Origin: Nonomuraea fuscirosea | Lineage (GTDB): Bacteria > Actinomycetota > Actinomycetes > Streptosporangiales > Streptosporangiaceae | Length of the DNA stretch: 64,000 nucleotides | NCBI RefSeq assembly: GCF_003001935.1 | Contig: NZ_PVNG01000021.1 | Coordinates: forward strand, 62,001 to 126,000 | Direction: 5' to 3' | In this document: positions 35,293 to 43,996 of the stretch, piece after piece | Numbering within the stretch: the stretch's first letter is position 1 | How the letters are laid out: each line of letters begins with the position of its first letter | Translations under genes and position numbers: made by a program | Notes under the pieces: model-generated | What the model saw: the letters and a program-made list of their open reading frames with translations, nothing else | Databases searched by the model: none | Told to the model about the DNA's origin: nothing

Positions 35293-36731
35293 CACCCCTT
35301 CCCTCCTCCGACTCCCCCGGCCCCCATCGCTTCCCCGACCCCCTTCGTTTCCCCGGCTCCCCCGACCTCCTTGGCTCCTCCGGCTCTCCCGACTCCTCCG
35401 GCTCTCCCGACTCCTCCGGCTTTCGCGACTCCTCCGGCTTTCGCGACGCCCTCGGCGAGCTCGCCGGCCTTGTCGCCGCGCCCGTGCCGTTGCCGGCCGA
35501 GGTGATCGAGCGGGCCAAGCGGCACCTCCTCGACACCCTGGGCGCCGCCCTGGCCGGGGCCGCCACCCCGGCTCCCGGCCTGGCCGCGCCCGGGAACGCG
35601 CCCGTCTGGGGCATCGGGCTCACCGCGGCCCCCCGGGACGCTGCGCTGCTCAACGGTGTCGCGGCACACGCGCTGGAACTGGACGACACCGGCGGCTGTG
35701 ATCATTCGGGAGCCGTCGTGGTGCCCGCCGCGCTGGCCTGCCTCGATCTCGCCGGCCGCCAGGTCTCCGGCTCCGAGCTGCTGGAGGCGATCGTCCTGGG
35801 GTACGAGGTGGCCCGCCGCGTACTGGAGGCGTGTGGCGGCTACGCCGCGCACAACGAGGCCGGCTGGCACTCGACGGGCACCTGCGGCACGTTCGGCGCG
35901 GCGGCGGCGAGCGCGCGGCTGCTGGGGCTGGACGGCGCGCGGACCGCCGACGCGCTGGGACTGGCGGCCGGCTTCTCCGGCGGGCTGTGGGCGTTCGTGC
36001 ACGACGGCGCGCCGAGCAAGCGGCTGCACGCGGGCCGCGCCGCCGAGGGCGGTCTGACCGCCGCGCTGCTGGCGGCCTCCGGCACGAACGGCCCCGGCCG
36101 CGTCTTCGACGACGTGTGGGGCGGCTTCCTGCGCACCTACGCGGGCTCCGACGCCGACCCCGGCGCCCTGACCCGCGACCTCGGTACGGAGTGGCGGATC
36201 GCCCGCTGCTCGATCAAGCCGTACGCGTCCTGCCGCAGCACCCACTCGTCCATCGACGCGATCGGAGGCCTGGACCTGCTCCCCGACGAGATCGCCCGCA
36301 TCCACGTGCGCCTGAGCCCGCTCGTGGCCGGCATGTGCGGCGGACGCGACGTCGCCACCCTCCCCCAAGCCCAGCTCAGCCTGCCGTACGCGATCGCCGC
36401 CAGAGTCCTGTACGGCGACGCCGACCTGGCCGCCTATTCCCCGGAACGACGCGCCGACCCCCGGGCCGCCGAGCTGATGGACCGCATCGACCTGGAAGTG
36501 GATCCGGAGATGGGCGGCATCGACGAGCCGGTCCTGACCGTCACCACGACCTCGGGCGCCCGCCGGCGCGCCAGGGTGCGGCACCCGCTCGGCTCCCCCG
36601 CCAACCCTCTCTCCGACGAGCGGCTCCTGGCCAAGTTCCACGGCCTCGCGCCGGGCCGGGAGCCGCTGGCCGAGCACGTCATGACCCTCGACACCCTCCC
36701 TGACGCGCGAGACCTGCTCCCTCTTCTGTGA
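35289..36731 (+). CDS. MmgE/PrpD-family protein
   Basis: About 480 residues. Family motifs: ALELDDTGGCDHSG (first active-site loop), AGWHSTGTCGTFGAAAA, and KPYASCRSTHSSIDA with the conserved Lys/Tyr/His. The family includes 2-methylcitrate dehydratase, cis-aconitate decarboxylase and iminodisuccinate epimerase. It is the last gene of the operon, translationally coupled (GTGA) to the second deacetylase-fold gene. The first 55 residues are Ser/Pro/Gly/Asp-rich hexapeptide repeats absent from the family. With the lyase at 29224 it suggests an N-succinyl amino acid pathway. Confidence 0.87.
   Translation: MTPLPSSDSPGPHRFPDPLRFPGSPDLLGSSGSPDSSGSPDSSGFRDSSGFRDALGELAGLVAAPVPLPAEVIERAKRHLLDTLGAALAGAATPAPGLAAPGNAPVWGIGLTAAPRDAALLNGVAAHALELDDTGGCDHSGAVVVPAALACLDLAGRQVSGSELLEAIVLGYEVARRVLEACGGYAAHNEAGWHSTGTCGTFGAAAASARLLGLDGARTADALGLAAGFSGGLWAFVHDGAPSKRLHAGRAAEGGLTAALLAASGTNGPGRVFDDVWGGFLRTYAGSDADPGALTRDLGTEWRIARCSIKPYASCRSTHSSIDAIGGLDLLPDEIARIHVRLSPLVAGMCGGRDVATLPQAQLSLPYAIAARVLYGDADLAAYSPERRADPRAAELMDRIDLEVDPEMGGIDEPVLTVTTTSGARRRARVRHPLGSPANPLSDERLLAKFHGLAPGREPLAEHVMTLDTLPDARDLLPLL
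35382..35453 (+). repeat. 18-bp tandem repeat in the MmgE/PrpD N-terminus (4 units)
   Basis: Four units at 35382, 35400, 35418 and 35436; the first two are identical and the others diverged. They encode GSPDSS, GSPDSS, GFRDSS and GFRDAL. A related unit encoding GSPDLL lies just upstream. The repeats keep frame, giving a flexible N-terminal tail of variable length. Confidence 0.85.
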
Positions 36732-36761
36732 CCGCCTTCTGTGACCGCCTTCTGTGACCGC
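36723..36761 (+). repeat. 13-bp tandem repeat, three copies, across the MmgE/PrpD stop codon
   Basis: CTTCTGTGACCGC repeats exactly at 36723, 36736 and 36749. The gene's TGA (36729-36731) is in the first unit and recurs in the others. No gene uses the later units. Confidence 0.9.
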
Positions 36762-37029
36762 CGCAAGCTGCGGCAGGGCGTCAGGCCTGACGTCTCAGGG
36801 GTCTCAGCAGCTATCGAGCAGAATCCAACGAACCCGGCTTCGAGCTGCGTTTCCCCGTCCGCGGGAAATCGCTGACCGGCCGTGACCTGGGGAAGATCAC
36901 CATGCTGCGGGTGGAGATCCCCGGCGTGACGAACGCCCGTTACCCGCATGCGGGGCCGCGGCTGGCCGGGTCGCTCAGGTTCGGAGAAGCGACCGCGTCC
37001 TTGATCGTGGGGAAATGGTCGGCGGCTTC
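36762..37029. other. Short gene-poor stretch, possible decayed coding fragment
   Basis: About 270 bp between the MmgE/PrpD gene and the Tn3-type element. One plus-strand frame (about 36826-36945) reads without stops and looks protein-like (SNEPGFELRFPV, then LGKITMLRVEIPG), with no start signal and no family I recognise. It may be the remains of a gene cut by the element. Confidence 0.3.
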
Positions 37030-38472
37030 GGGGGTAAGGAACCAGCGGACAACCGTTGGCGCTGAGAAGGATCTTGGTCGCAACGAGTGAGGTCGCTCTT
37101 GGTCGTGAAGGTTCTTCAGCGGGTTGCCCGGTCGCGGCGTCGGCGGGGCCGCCTCGGCCGCGCCGTCCTCTTCAGGGATCAGTTCCTCCACCACGTCCAG
37201 CGCAGCGCGGACGTGTTCCTTGCTGGTGCCGGCGATCTGGGCCACCGCGGTCCACATCGCTGCCACATCGGGGTCGGCGCCCTGCTGGTCGACCAGGTCG
37301 AGGTGGTCGACCAGGACGCGGCCGGCCTTGGCCACCAGCTTGGAGGCCCGCTCCAGCCGGGGCAGCATCCGCAAGCGTTCGTCGGCGGATCTGCGGCGGG
37401 CCGGGCTGATCAACCGGGTGGCCATCAGTAGCGCGAACAGATCGAGAGCGTCGTCGATCGCCTCGGCCTCCAGGCTCCGGGTGACCGCCAGCAGCGTCGC
37501 GGTCCGGCGCGGCTCGACCAGCCGGTCCAGGGCCGGCGCCTTGGTTCCCGCCCCGTACTTGGCCAGGGTCTTCATCCGCCGCACCGGCACCTTCGACACC
37601 GCAACCCGGCCCAGCCCGAAGCCGGCCAGGTTGTCCACCCGCTGCAGCGCCCGCACCATCTCGGTCCCGACGTGCGCTTCGGCGCCTGCCGCAGCTTCTC
37701 CAACTCCGAGACGCGCGATCCCTCCGGCACCACCAGCAGACCCGACAACGCGGCGGCAGACCTTGATCGGCACGGCGCACCTGCTTGGCCACCACCGCGT
37801 ACAGGCGCGCGTCGGCCCGTTCCCGCACGCCGCCCACCAGCCGCTCCAGCACGGTCACCCCGGGCAGCAGCACACGATGCCGCCGCAGCCACGCCACCGG
37901 CCCCTCGGCATGCGTCCACGCCCGGCCGTGCAGGAAAGTCCGGAACTGGCGCATCAGCTGCCGGCCGCCCCAGCTGCTGGTGTCATCGAAGGCGTGGAAC
38001 CATAGGTGTCCCGGATCACCCACGCGTGCTCGTACGTCGTCTTGGGCCGCTCGGCGTACTTCTTGACCTGCGACGCATCACCAATCCTGAGCTGCTCGGC
38101 CAGATGGTCCACCACCGGCCACGGCACCGCCAGCGGATCCTCCGGGAACAGCCCCTTGTACCGTACGGTCCCGATCTGGACGGCAACGCCCAGCCGGTGA
38201 GAATCGGCCCTCAACTGCGCGATCACATCCGGTCGAAGCTGTCCAGGAAGAAGAACTTCTCCAGGTCTGACAGCGATGGCACCTCGACAAACGAGGCGTA
38301 GGCCACCCGGTGCTCGGCAGACAGAAATTCCGCAGGCATAGCCCGCACGGTAGGGCCATATCAGTCGTGATCAACTCATAGTGATTGACGCGTTACAAGT
38401 GAGTATCTTTCAGTCCTAAGCGTGTCTTGATCCTTCTCAGCGCCAACGGCTGTCCGCCGGTTCCTCGACCCC
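37030..38472. mobile_element. Tn3-family transposon remnant bounded by 44-bp terminal inverted repeats
   Basis: Sequence 37030-37073 and the reverse complement of 38429-38472 match at 39 of 44 positions, both starting GGGG at the outer edge and ending in CTGAGAAGGATC. They enclose 1.4 kb containing only the start of a transposase. Flanking 5-mers (GCTTC and GGGCT) do not match, so no target duplication is visible. This is an internally deleted, probably immobile derivative. Confidence 0.75.
37060..38340 (-). pseudogene. Tn3-family transposase N-terminal half (DUF4158), frameshifted
   Basis: The minus-strand ATG at 38340 opens MPAEFLSAEHRVAYASF then DLEKFFFLD, the start of Tn3-family TnpA (DUF4158). 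It hits a stop after 38 codons and continues in other frames: IAQLRADSHRLG (near 38220), GGRQLMRQFRTFLHGRAW (near 37950), GLLVVPEGSRVSELE (near 37720), then MVRALQRVDNLAGFGLG to about 37060. At least four frameshifts are needed, and the catalytic C-terminal half is missing. It cannot encode an active transposase. Confidence 0.8.
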
Positions 38473-38658
38473 GGGCTCCTTCAGCATCACTGCAAAGACA
38501 GGCGCCCCCGGCAAAGGGGCTCCGCCCGAAGTCATCTCTCGATGCCGGATAGACCGGGCGTATTCCCGACGTATTCCACGCTGCTGCCGACGCGTGGAAC
38601 GATCAGCAATCCAGTCCGCCGATGATCACCATGACAGGCGGACGAGGAAGGGACGAAG
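38341..38658. other. Gene-free spacer with Tn3 end and upstream region of the protease gene
   Basis: No gene is visible. It holds the right Tn3-type terminal repeat (38429-38472) and an inverted repeat TTCCACGC (38574-38581)/GCGTGGAA (38592-38599) with a 10-bp spacer, 59 bp before the protease start. The latter could be an operator or a leader hairpin. Confidence 0.5.
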
Positions 38659-39924
38659 ATGGGGATCAGCAAGCGGGTGCCGGGAGTGCTGGCCGTACTC
38701 CTCTTATCCATGGGCGGACTACTGGCGCCGGTCCCGGTGCAGGCGGCGTCCGTCGCCGTGGTCGACGACGACCCCGGGGACCTCGACCCCGAGGCCGGTG
38801 AGACCGAGGACGGTCTCGCCGTGGACGCCGAGTCCTACGCCAAGGAGTTCGGGGTCACGACGGAGCAGGCGCGTGCCAGGCTCACGGCGCAGAACGACTT
38901 CGGCGCCCTGGTGGAGGAGATCGAAGCGGCCCATCCCGACACGTTCGCCGGATCGACGGTCGAACACGAGGGCGACTTCGGCCTGCGCGTCCGTTTCACC
39001 GGTGACACGGTCCCCGAGCAGGCCGCGCAGATCGTGAAGGGCGTGCCGGGGGTCACCCTCCAGGCGGGTGCGCGCTACAGCCTCGCCCAAGCCGAGAAGA
39101 TCATCGACTCCACGGGGAACACCCTCGACACGCACGGCGCGGTCGACGGCGTCTTCTACGACTCGACCAACGAGCGATTCGTGCTGGACATGGTCGGCGC
39201 GGCCACCGGCGACCGCTCGCGGGAGGAGGTGATCACCTCGCTGCGGGCGACGCTGCCCGCCTCCCTGCCCGCGGAGATCCGCTCCGCCGAGATCAGGCTC
39301 ACGCCGCAGTCCGCCGGCGACGGCCAGCGCGGCGGACTGCGGATGGACACGTGCACCAGCGGATTCTCCGTCAGGAACGGCGCAGGTGAGAAAGGCATCC
39401 TCACCGCCGGGCACTGCGGCAACACGCAGCGGTACCGCCTCTACGGTTCCAGCACCTGGGTGACGACCTCCTTCCGGAGGCAGGAACGCAACGCCACCAG
39501 CGACGTGCAGTGGCACACCCGTCCCAACATGGTCGCCTACGCGAGGTTCCATGCCGCCAGCACCGAGGCGACGCGGCCGGTCACCGGGCGCGTGGTGCGG
39601 AGCGGCCAGAACGGCGACTACGTCTGTCACCGGGGGAAGTCCACCGGCTACAGCTGTGGCCGGGTCAGCACCATCTCCTACCGCCCGACCTGGCGCAACG
39701 CCTGCGACGGCCCCACCTGCGCGGCCACCTGGATCCGGGTGTCCGGTGCCAACCTGAAGTGCTACCCGGGTGACAGCGGGGGCCCCTGGTTCAACGCCAA
39801 CCGGGCCTACGGCATCTACAAGGGCCAGTCGTCCAGCGGAACCGGGACCGCCGGTTGCAACTGGGCCGTCTACATGGCGATCAACTACATCTCCACCATC
39901 GACGTCTCTCTGCTGTACGCGTGA
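38659..39924 (+). CDS. Secreted chymotrypsin-like (S1) serine protease with propeptide
   Basis: A 421-residue pre-pro-protease. Signal peptide about 1-30 (cut near VQAA), propeptide about 50-215, mature domain from about 225. Catalytic triad: His in LTAGHCG, Asp in TSDVQWH, Ser in YPGDSGGPW. Six or more Cys in the mature part suggest disulfides. Family propeptides act as folding catalysts and inhibitors. It stands alone between a Tn3 remnant and the frameshifted LysE copy. GAGGAAGGGACG precedes the ATG. Confidence 0.9.
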   Translation: MGISKRVPGVLAVLLLSMGGLLAPVPVQAASVAVVDDDPGDLDPEAGETEDGLAVDAESYAKEFGVTTEQARARLTAQNDFGALVEEIEAAHPDTFAGSTVEHEGDFGLRVRFTGDTVPEQAAQIVKGVPGVTLQAGARYSLAQAEKIIDSTGNTLDTHGAVDGVFYDSTNERFVLDMVGAATGDRSREEVITSLRATLPASLPAEIRSAEIRLTPQSAGDGQRGGLRMDTCTSGFSVRNGAGEKGILTAGHCGNTQRYRLYGSSTWVTTSFRRQERNATSDVQWHTRPNMVAYARFHAASTEATRPVTGRVVRSGQNGDYVCHRGKSTGYSCGRVSTISYRPTWRNACDGPTCAATWIRVSGANLKCYPGDSGGPWFNANRAYGIYKGQSSSGTGTAGCNWAVYMAINYISTIDVSLLYA

Positions 39925-39954
39925 CACCGCCGGCCCCCGGGTAAGGCGCCTGCC

Positions 39955-40609
39955 GTGGCAGTTACCACCTCCATATGGCAATTCGCGCTCATTGTCGGGC
40001 TTCTCACCCTCACCCCGGGGCTGCACACCACCCTGATCCTCAGGACCGCGGGCCTTCGGACGCCACCACAGCGCGTGGGGCGTGGTCCTGGGGATCCAGA
40101 CCGGCACCCTGATGTGGGGCGCGCTCACCTCGCTCGGCGTGACGGCCCTGCTCACCGCCTCGCACATCGCGTACGAGGTGCTGCGCTGGGCCGGGGCGGC
40201 GTACCTGGTCTGGATGGGCGTCCGGATGCTGGCCGGCACCTTCCGCAGGAAGGCGGCCGACGGAGAGCCGGCCACCCCTATGGACGGGCACCCGGTCACC
40301 TCGGGAACGGACACGATGCTCCGCGGCTTCCGGCAGGGCCTGACGACGAACCTGCTCAACCCGAAGGTGGGCGTCTTCTACGTCGCCGTGCTGCCGCAGT
40401 TCATCCCGGCACAGACCAGCCATCTGGCGATGGGGATCCTGCTCGCCTCGGTGCACGTCGCGCTGGGGCTGCTCTGGTCGACGGCCCTGGTCGCCTTCGC
40501 CCGCGGCCTGCGCGGATGGCTCCGCACGGGCCGGGCCAGGCGGCTGCTGGACCGGGTCGCCGGGACCGTGATCGCCGCCTTCGGAATCCGGCTCGTGCTC
40601 GGAGACTAG
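39955..40609 (+). pseudogene. Frameshifted second copy of the LysE/RhtB exporter gene
   Basis: GTG at 39955 starts the same reading as the intact gene at 16746-17387 (VAVTTSIWQFALIVG...). At about 40051 one extra G (GCGGGCC where the intact copy has GCGGCCC) shifts the frame. From about 40056 the remainder continues in another frame (AFGRHHSAWGVVLGIQTG onward) to 40609 and is almost identical to the intact protein. A GTG at 40082 could start a truncated product lacking the first helix. Probably inactive, unless the extra base is a sequencing error. Confidence 0.82.
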
Positions 40610-40660
40610 GGCCCGGGTGCTGTCTACGCGGCCGTCCCCATCTTCGTGGAGAATCCCTCG

Positions 40661-40939
40661 CTACCAGGTCCCGTCGCTCGCTATCGCCAACCGTGGCTGG
40701 TCGGGCCGGGGTCGGTGGCCGAGCCGCGAGCCCATCCGCCGCTTGTAGGCGTTGATCTTCTCCAGTGGCGCGCAGGGGACGCTGATGAGGGTCACGTCGC
40801 GGCTGTTGAGATGGGGCATCGCGGCGTCGAAATGGTCGGCGGTCAGTGAGCGGCTGAGGCAGCCGGCATCGGCGCCGGGATGGAACATGAAGGGCTTGAC
40901 CAGCAGGTGGGACCGTCCGTCGAACAACTCGGCCTTCAC
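40661..40939 (-). pseudogene. DUF899 (thioredoxin-like) fragment
   Basis: About 90 codons matching the middle of DUF899 proteins: LFDGRSHLLVKPFMFHPG, then ADHFDAAMPHLNSRDVTLISV and APLEKINAYKRRMG. The family CxxC-like site (usually GCPSCSF) is degraded to GCLSRSL, and both ends of the protein are missing. A remnant without likely function. Confidence 0.6.
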
Positions 40940-41166
40940 GTCACCGGGATTCGAACGGTCCGCGCTTCAGACGCCGTCCTCGTCTGCGACAGCGGCACTG
41001 GCGGTGCCGGCCTTGGGCAACTGCCGATGTCCGGGCCTCGACCTCGCCAACCGGGTCGGCAACCCCATCAACGGAAGCGCTACAACCAGTACGAACGGTA
41101 GCGGCAAACATCGTCAACCGCCCCGAAGAAGGCGAGTGACCGCAGGTCAGAGGTAGATTCGTTGGA

Positions 41167-42264
41167 TTATCCGCGATTGCCACCGGAACCCCTGCAGGCG
41201 TTGTCGGCATCGGCGCGCGGGGAGACACCCCCTTCCGCGGCCGGATCCGAGACGCGGAAGGTACGCCGGTACACCGACGGGACGACTCCCGTCTCCGCCG
41301 CCAGGTGCCGCCGCAACGAGGTGGCGGTGGCGAAGCCGACCTCGTGGGCGACCCGATCCACCGGCAGGTCGCTGGACTCCAGCAGATGCCGCGCCCGCCG
41401 CAGCCGCTGCTGGGTGAGCCAGCGGCCGGGGCTCATACCGGTCTCCTGCCGGAAGCGCCGGGCGAAGGTGCGGGTGCTCATCGCCGCGTGCGCGGCCATC
41501 CGCTCCAGCGGGAGCGGCAGTTCCAGTCGCTGCAGCGCCCAGTCGCGGGTCGGTCCTGTGCCGGTTCCGCTGGCCGGCGGCAGCGGCCGTTCGATGTACT
41601 GCGCCTGCCCGCCGTCCCGGTACGGCGGCACGACGCAGCGGCGGGCAACCTGGTTGGCGACCTCGCTGCCGTGGTCCTGGCGCACCAGGTGCAGGCAGAT
41701 GTCGACACCGCTCGCCGCCCCCGCGGAGGTCAGCACGTCACCGTGGTCGACGAAGAGCACGCCGGCATCGAGCTCGACCCGGGGGAACAGCTCCTGGAAG
41801 ATGCCGGTGAGCTCCCAGTGGGTGGTGGCCCGGCGTCCGTCCAGGAGACCAGCGGCGGCCAGCAGGAAGGCTCCGGTGCAGATGGACACCAGCCGGGTGC
41901 CGGGACGGATCCGGGACAGGGCGGCCAGGGCCCGCGGATCCGGGTCGGCGGCTGATTCCGGCGTGATCCCGTACGGAGGAATGATCACGGTGTCCGCCTC
42001 GGCCAGCACCTCGGGACCGTACCCGGGGGTGACGGTCAGGTCCGCGTCGGTGCGTACGGGCTGCCCGTCCACACTCGCGGACAGCACCTCGTAGCGGCCG
42101 TCGGCGGATCCCAGGACCCGGTGCGGGATGCCCAGTTCGAACGGGTAGACGCCGTCGAGGGCGAGGACGACGACCTTGTGCGCACCGGGCCGCGGCGGGG
42201 CCGGATCCAGCTCGGCCGCGCGATCAGCGAGGTCACGAACGGGTCGGGCGCGGTGGACGGACAT
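41167..42264 (-). CDS. GlxA-family transcriptional regulator (DJ-1/PfpI domain plus AraC HTH)
   Basis: A 365-residue regulator. DJ-1/PfpI-like domain at about 28-195 (VVVLALDGVYPFELGIPHRV, VSICTGAFLLAAAGLLDGR with the nucleophile-elbow Cys), then an AraC double HTH at about 245-345 (MAAHAAMSTRTFARRFRQETGMSPGRWL). Start at the ATG at 42264; a longer frame runs into the divergent gene. It is divergent from the NADP-dependent oxidoreductase gene by 70 bp, a common pairing, and probably controls it. Confidence 0.9.
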   Translation of the reverse strand: MSVHRARPVRDLADRAAELDPAPPRPGAHKVVVLALDGVYPFELGIPHRVLGSADGRYEVLSASVDGQPVRTDADLTVTPGYGPEVLAEADTVIIPPYGITPESAADPDPRALAALSRIRPGTRLVSICTGAFLLAAAGLLDGRRATTHWELTGIFQELFPRVELDAGVLFVDHGDVLTSAGAASGVDICLHLVRQDHGSEVANQVARRCVVPPYRDGGQAQYIERPLPPASGTGTGPTRDWALQRLELPLPLERMAAHAAMSTRTFARRFRQETGMSPGRWLTQQRLRRARHLLESSDLPVDRVAHEVGFATATSLRRHLAAETGVVPSVYRRTFRVSDPAAEGGVSPRADADNACRGSGGNRG

Positions 42265-42334
42265 GGCAAGAATGTATCGGAGGCTGACCTTCCTGCCATC
42301 GCCCCGGGCCTGACCGTACGGCCAGGATCGAGAC

Positions 42335-43318
42335 ATGACTCCCACGGACACCCTCGGCTCCCCGGGCCCCGCATCCCCACTCCCTGAGATGCTCGCCCTG
42401 CACCAGACGACCCTCGGCGGCCCCGACGTGCTGCGGCTGACCAAGCTCCCGCGCCCCGCGCCCGGCCCCGGGCAGATCCTCGTCGCCGTGCACGCCGCCG
42501 GACTCAACCCCACGGACTTCAAGCACCGCGCCCTGAGCATCTTCCTGCCACCCCCGCCGTTGACCCTCGGCTGGGACGTCTCCGGCACTGTGGTCGAGAC
42601 CGGCCCGGGCGTCACCCTCTTCCAGCCCGGTGACGAGGTGTTCGGCATGCTGCCCTACCCGTCGGGGGCCGGCTCCCACGCCGAGTACGTGACCGGTCCC
42701 ACCCGCGCCTTCGTCGCCAAGCCCACCGAAATCGACCACATCCAGGCGGCCGCCCTCCCGCTCGCCGCGCTCACCGCCTGGCAAGCCCTCGTCGACACCG
42801 CGCGCCTGCGGGCCGGGCAGCGGGTGCTGATCCACGCCGTGGCCGGCGGCGTCGGTCACCTCGCCGTACAGATCGCCAAGGAACGCGGGGCTCACGTCAC
42901 CGGCACGGCGAGCACCCCCAAGCACGCCTTCCTGCGCGAACTGGGCGCGGACGCCTGCATCGACCACCGCACCGAGGACTTCACCGACACCGAGGAGCGC
43001 TACAACGTCGTCCTCGACACCCTCGGCGGGCAGACCGCCACCCGTTCCGTTGGCGTACTCCGCCCCCGCGGCATCCTCATCTCCCTGGTGCCAGGCGCCG
43101 ACGACACCCCGGCCGCGGCCGAGAAGGCCCAGGTCCGCGCCGCCACCCTGATCGTCGAACACGACCAGGCCGGGATGCGCGCCATCGCCGACCTCGCCGC
43201 CCGTGGCCGCCTCCGCCCCCACATCTCCGCCACCTTCCCCCTCGCCGAAGGCGCCCAGGCCCACCGCCTTGGAGAAACGGGCCGCACCACCGGCAAACTG
43301 GTCCTCACCGTACGCTGA
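42335..43318 (+). CDS. NAD(P)-dependent alcohol dehydrogenase/quinone oxidoreductase family
   Basis: A 327-residue medium-chain reductase. GroES-like N-domain (AAGLNPTDFKHR, GWDVSGTVVETGPGV, GDEVFGM) and Rossmann domain with VAGGVGHLAVQIAK (about 168-181). No structural zinc Cys cluster, so it belongs to the zinc-independent quinone reductase branch. ATG at 42335; M19 is an alternative. Likely reduces quinones or enones using NADPH, under control of the divergent GlxA-like regulator. Confidence 0.88.
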   Translation: MTPTDTLGSPGPASPLPEMLALHQTTLGGPDVLRLTKLPRPAPGPGQILVAVHAAGLNPTDFKHRALSIFLPPPPLTLGWDVSGTVVETGPGVTLFQPGDEVFGMLPYPSGAGSHAEYVTGPTRAFVAKPTEIDHIQAAALPLAALTAWQALVDTARLRAGQRVLIHAVAGGVGHLAVQIAKERGAHVTGTASTPKHAFLRELGADACIDHRTEDFTDTEERYNVVLDTLGGQTATRSVGVLRPRGILISLVPGADDTPAAAEKAQVRAATLIVEHDQAGMRAIADLAARGRLRPHISATFPLAEGAQAHRLGETGRTTGKLVLTVR

Positions 43319-43381
43319 GCCGACCCGGCTCCCACGCAGACGCTGAACGTGTCCCGCGCCAGGTCGCAAGCGCTGCCGGAT

Positions 43382-43421
43382 GGGTGTTGACGTCGGTCTT
43401 TCGGGCGTCAACGAAACACCC
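43382..43421. terminator. Hairpin after the oxidoreductase gene
   Basis: GTTGACG (43386-43392) pairs with CGTCAAC (43406-43412), and GGGT/ACCC extend the stem around a GAAA bulge. It lies about 65 bp after the oxidoreductase stop and 110 bp before the next gene. It could end the upstream transcript or be a leader element of the small secreted protein gene. Confidence 0.4.
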
Positions 43422-43528
43422 TTACCAAGTGACGGCGTCCCGCCGATCCTGGCCTTGGAAGAAAGCGTTCCCGAACCGGGGGCATCGAGAGGTGCGCATT
43501 CAGCGAACCGCCAAGGAGAAGGGGAACC

Positions 43529-43996
43529 ATGAGTTCGATCGACAGAGTCCTGTCCCGTACGGCAGCAGCGGGAATCATCACCGCCGGCATGCTCGGAGGC
43601 ATTGCCGTCGCTCCGGCGCAGGCAACCATTCAGGACTGCACCACCTACAATTTCGTCAGCATCCCTTACAACAAGTCCGGCAGCCAAAAGGACACTGTCG
43701 ATTTAGGTGGCGGCAGGAGGGTGCAACTGCTGGTCTCGACCGTAAGCGGGGCTAGCGGAGATCACGGGTTCGCCAAGATCTCTGGATCGACCAAGCGAGG
43801 TGACCTGGTCTGGATGGACTGGAGCACCACCAGCGGCAATGGCCATATCCAATGCGGGCCTTTCACCGTTCAAGGTGACGGCCTGCCCAACACAAGCGCA
43901 GCCAAGAAGGTCAATTACAATGACTCCAGATACGTTTTCCGAGCCTGCGGAAGAATCGTCGGCGGGGAAACAAGGTGCACTTCACCGTGGTGGTGA
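43529..43996 (+). CDS. Small secreted protein of unknown function
   Basis: A 155-residue protein with a Sec signal (about 1-33, ending APAQA) and a mature part of about 120 residues. Four Cys (in QDCTTY, IQCGPF, RACGRI and TRCTSP) suggest two disulfides. AAGGAGAAGGGG lies just before the ATG. The mature part is polar and Gly/Ser/Thr-rich, with no motif I recognise. Convergent with the integrase gene. Confidence 0.75.
   Translation: MSSIDRVLSRTAAAGIITAGMLGGIAVAPAQATIQDCTTYNFVSIPYNKSGSQKDTVDLGGGRRVQLLVSTVSGASGDHGFAKISGSTKRGDLVWMDWSTTSGNGHIQCGPFTVQGDGLPNTSAAKKVNYNDSRYVFRACGRIVGGETRCTSPWW

Noticed and set aside
37030..38472. CRISPR-like array suggested by the repeated GTTGGCGCTGAGAAGG segments
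   Set aside because: Only two inverse copies exist and they are transposon ends; no regularly spaced direct repeats occur anywhere in the window.
40935..41005. tRNA-like motifs (GGGATTCGAAC and a CTTCAGA loop) on both strands
   Set aside because: The T-arm does not pair beyond one base pair, the anticodon stem has only three consecutive pairs, and no acceptor stem closes. The sequence belongs to the DUF899 remnant flank.
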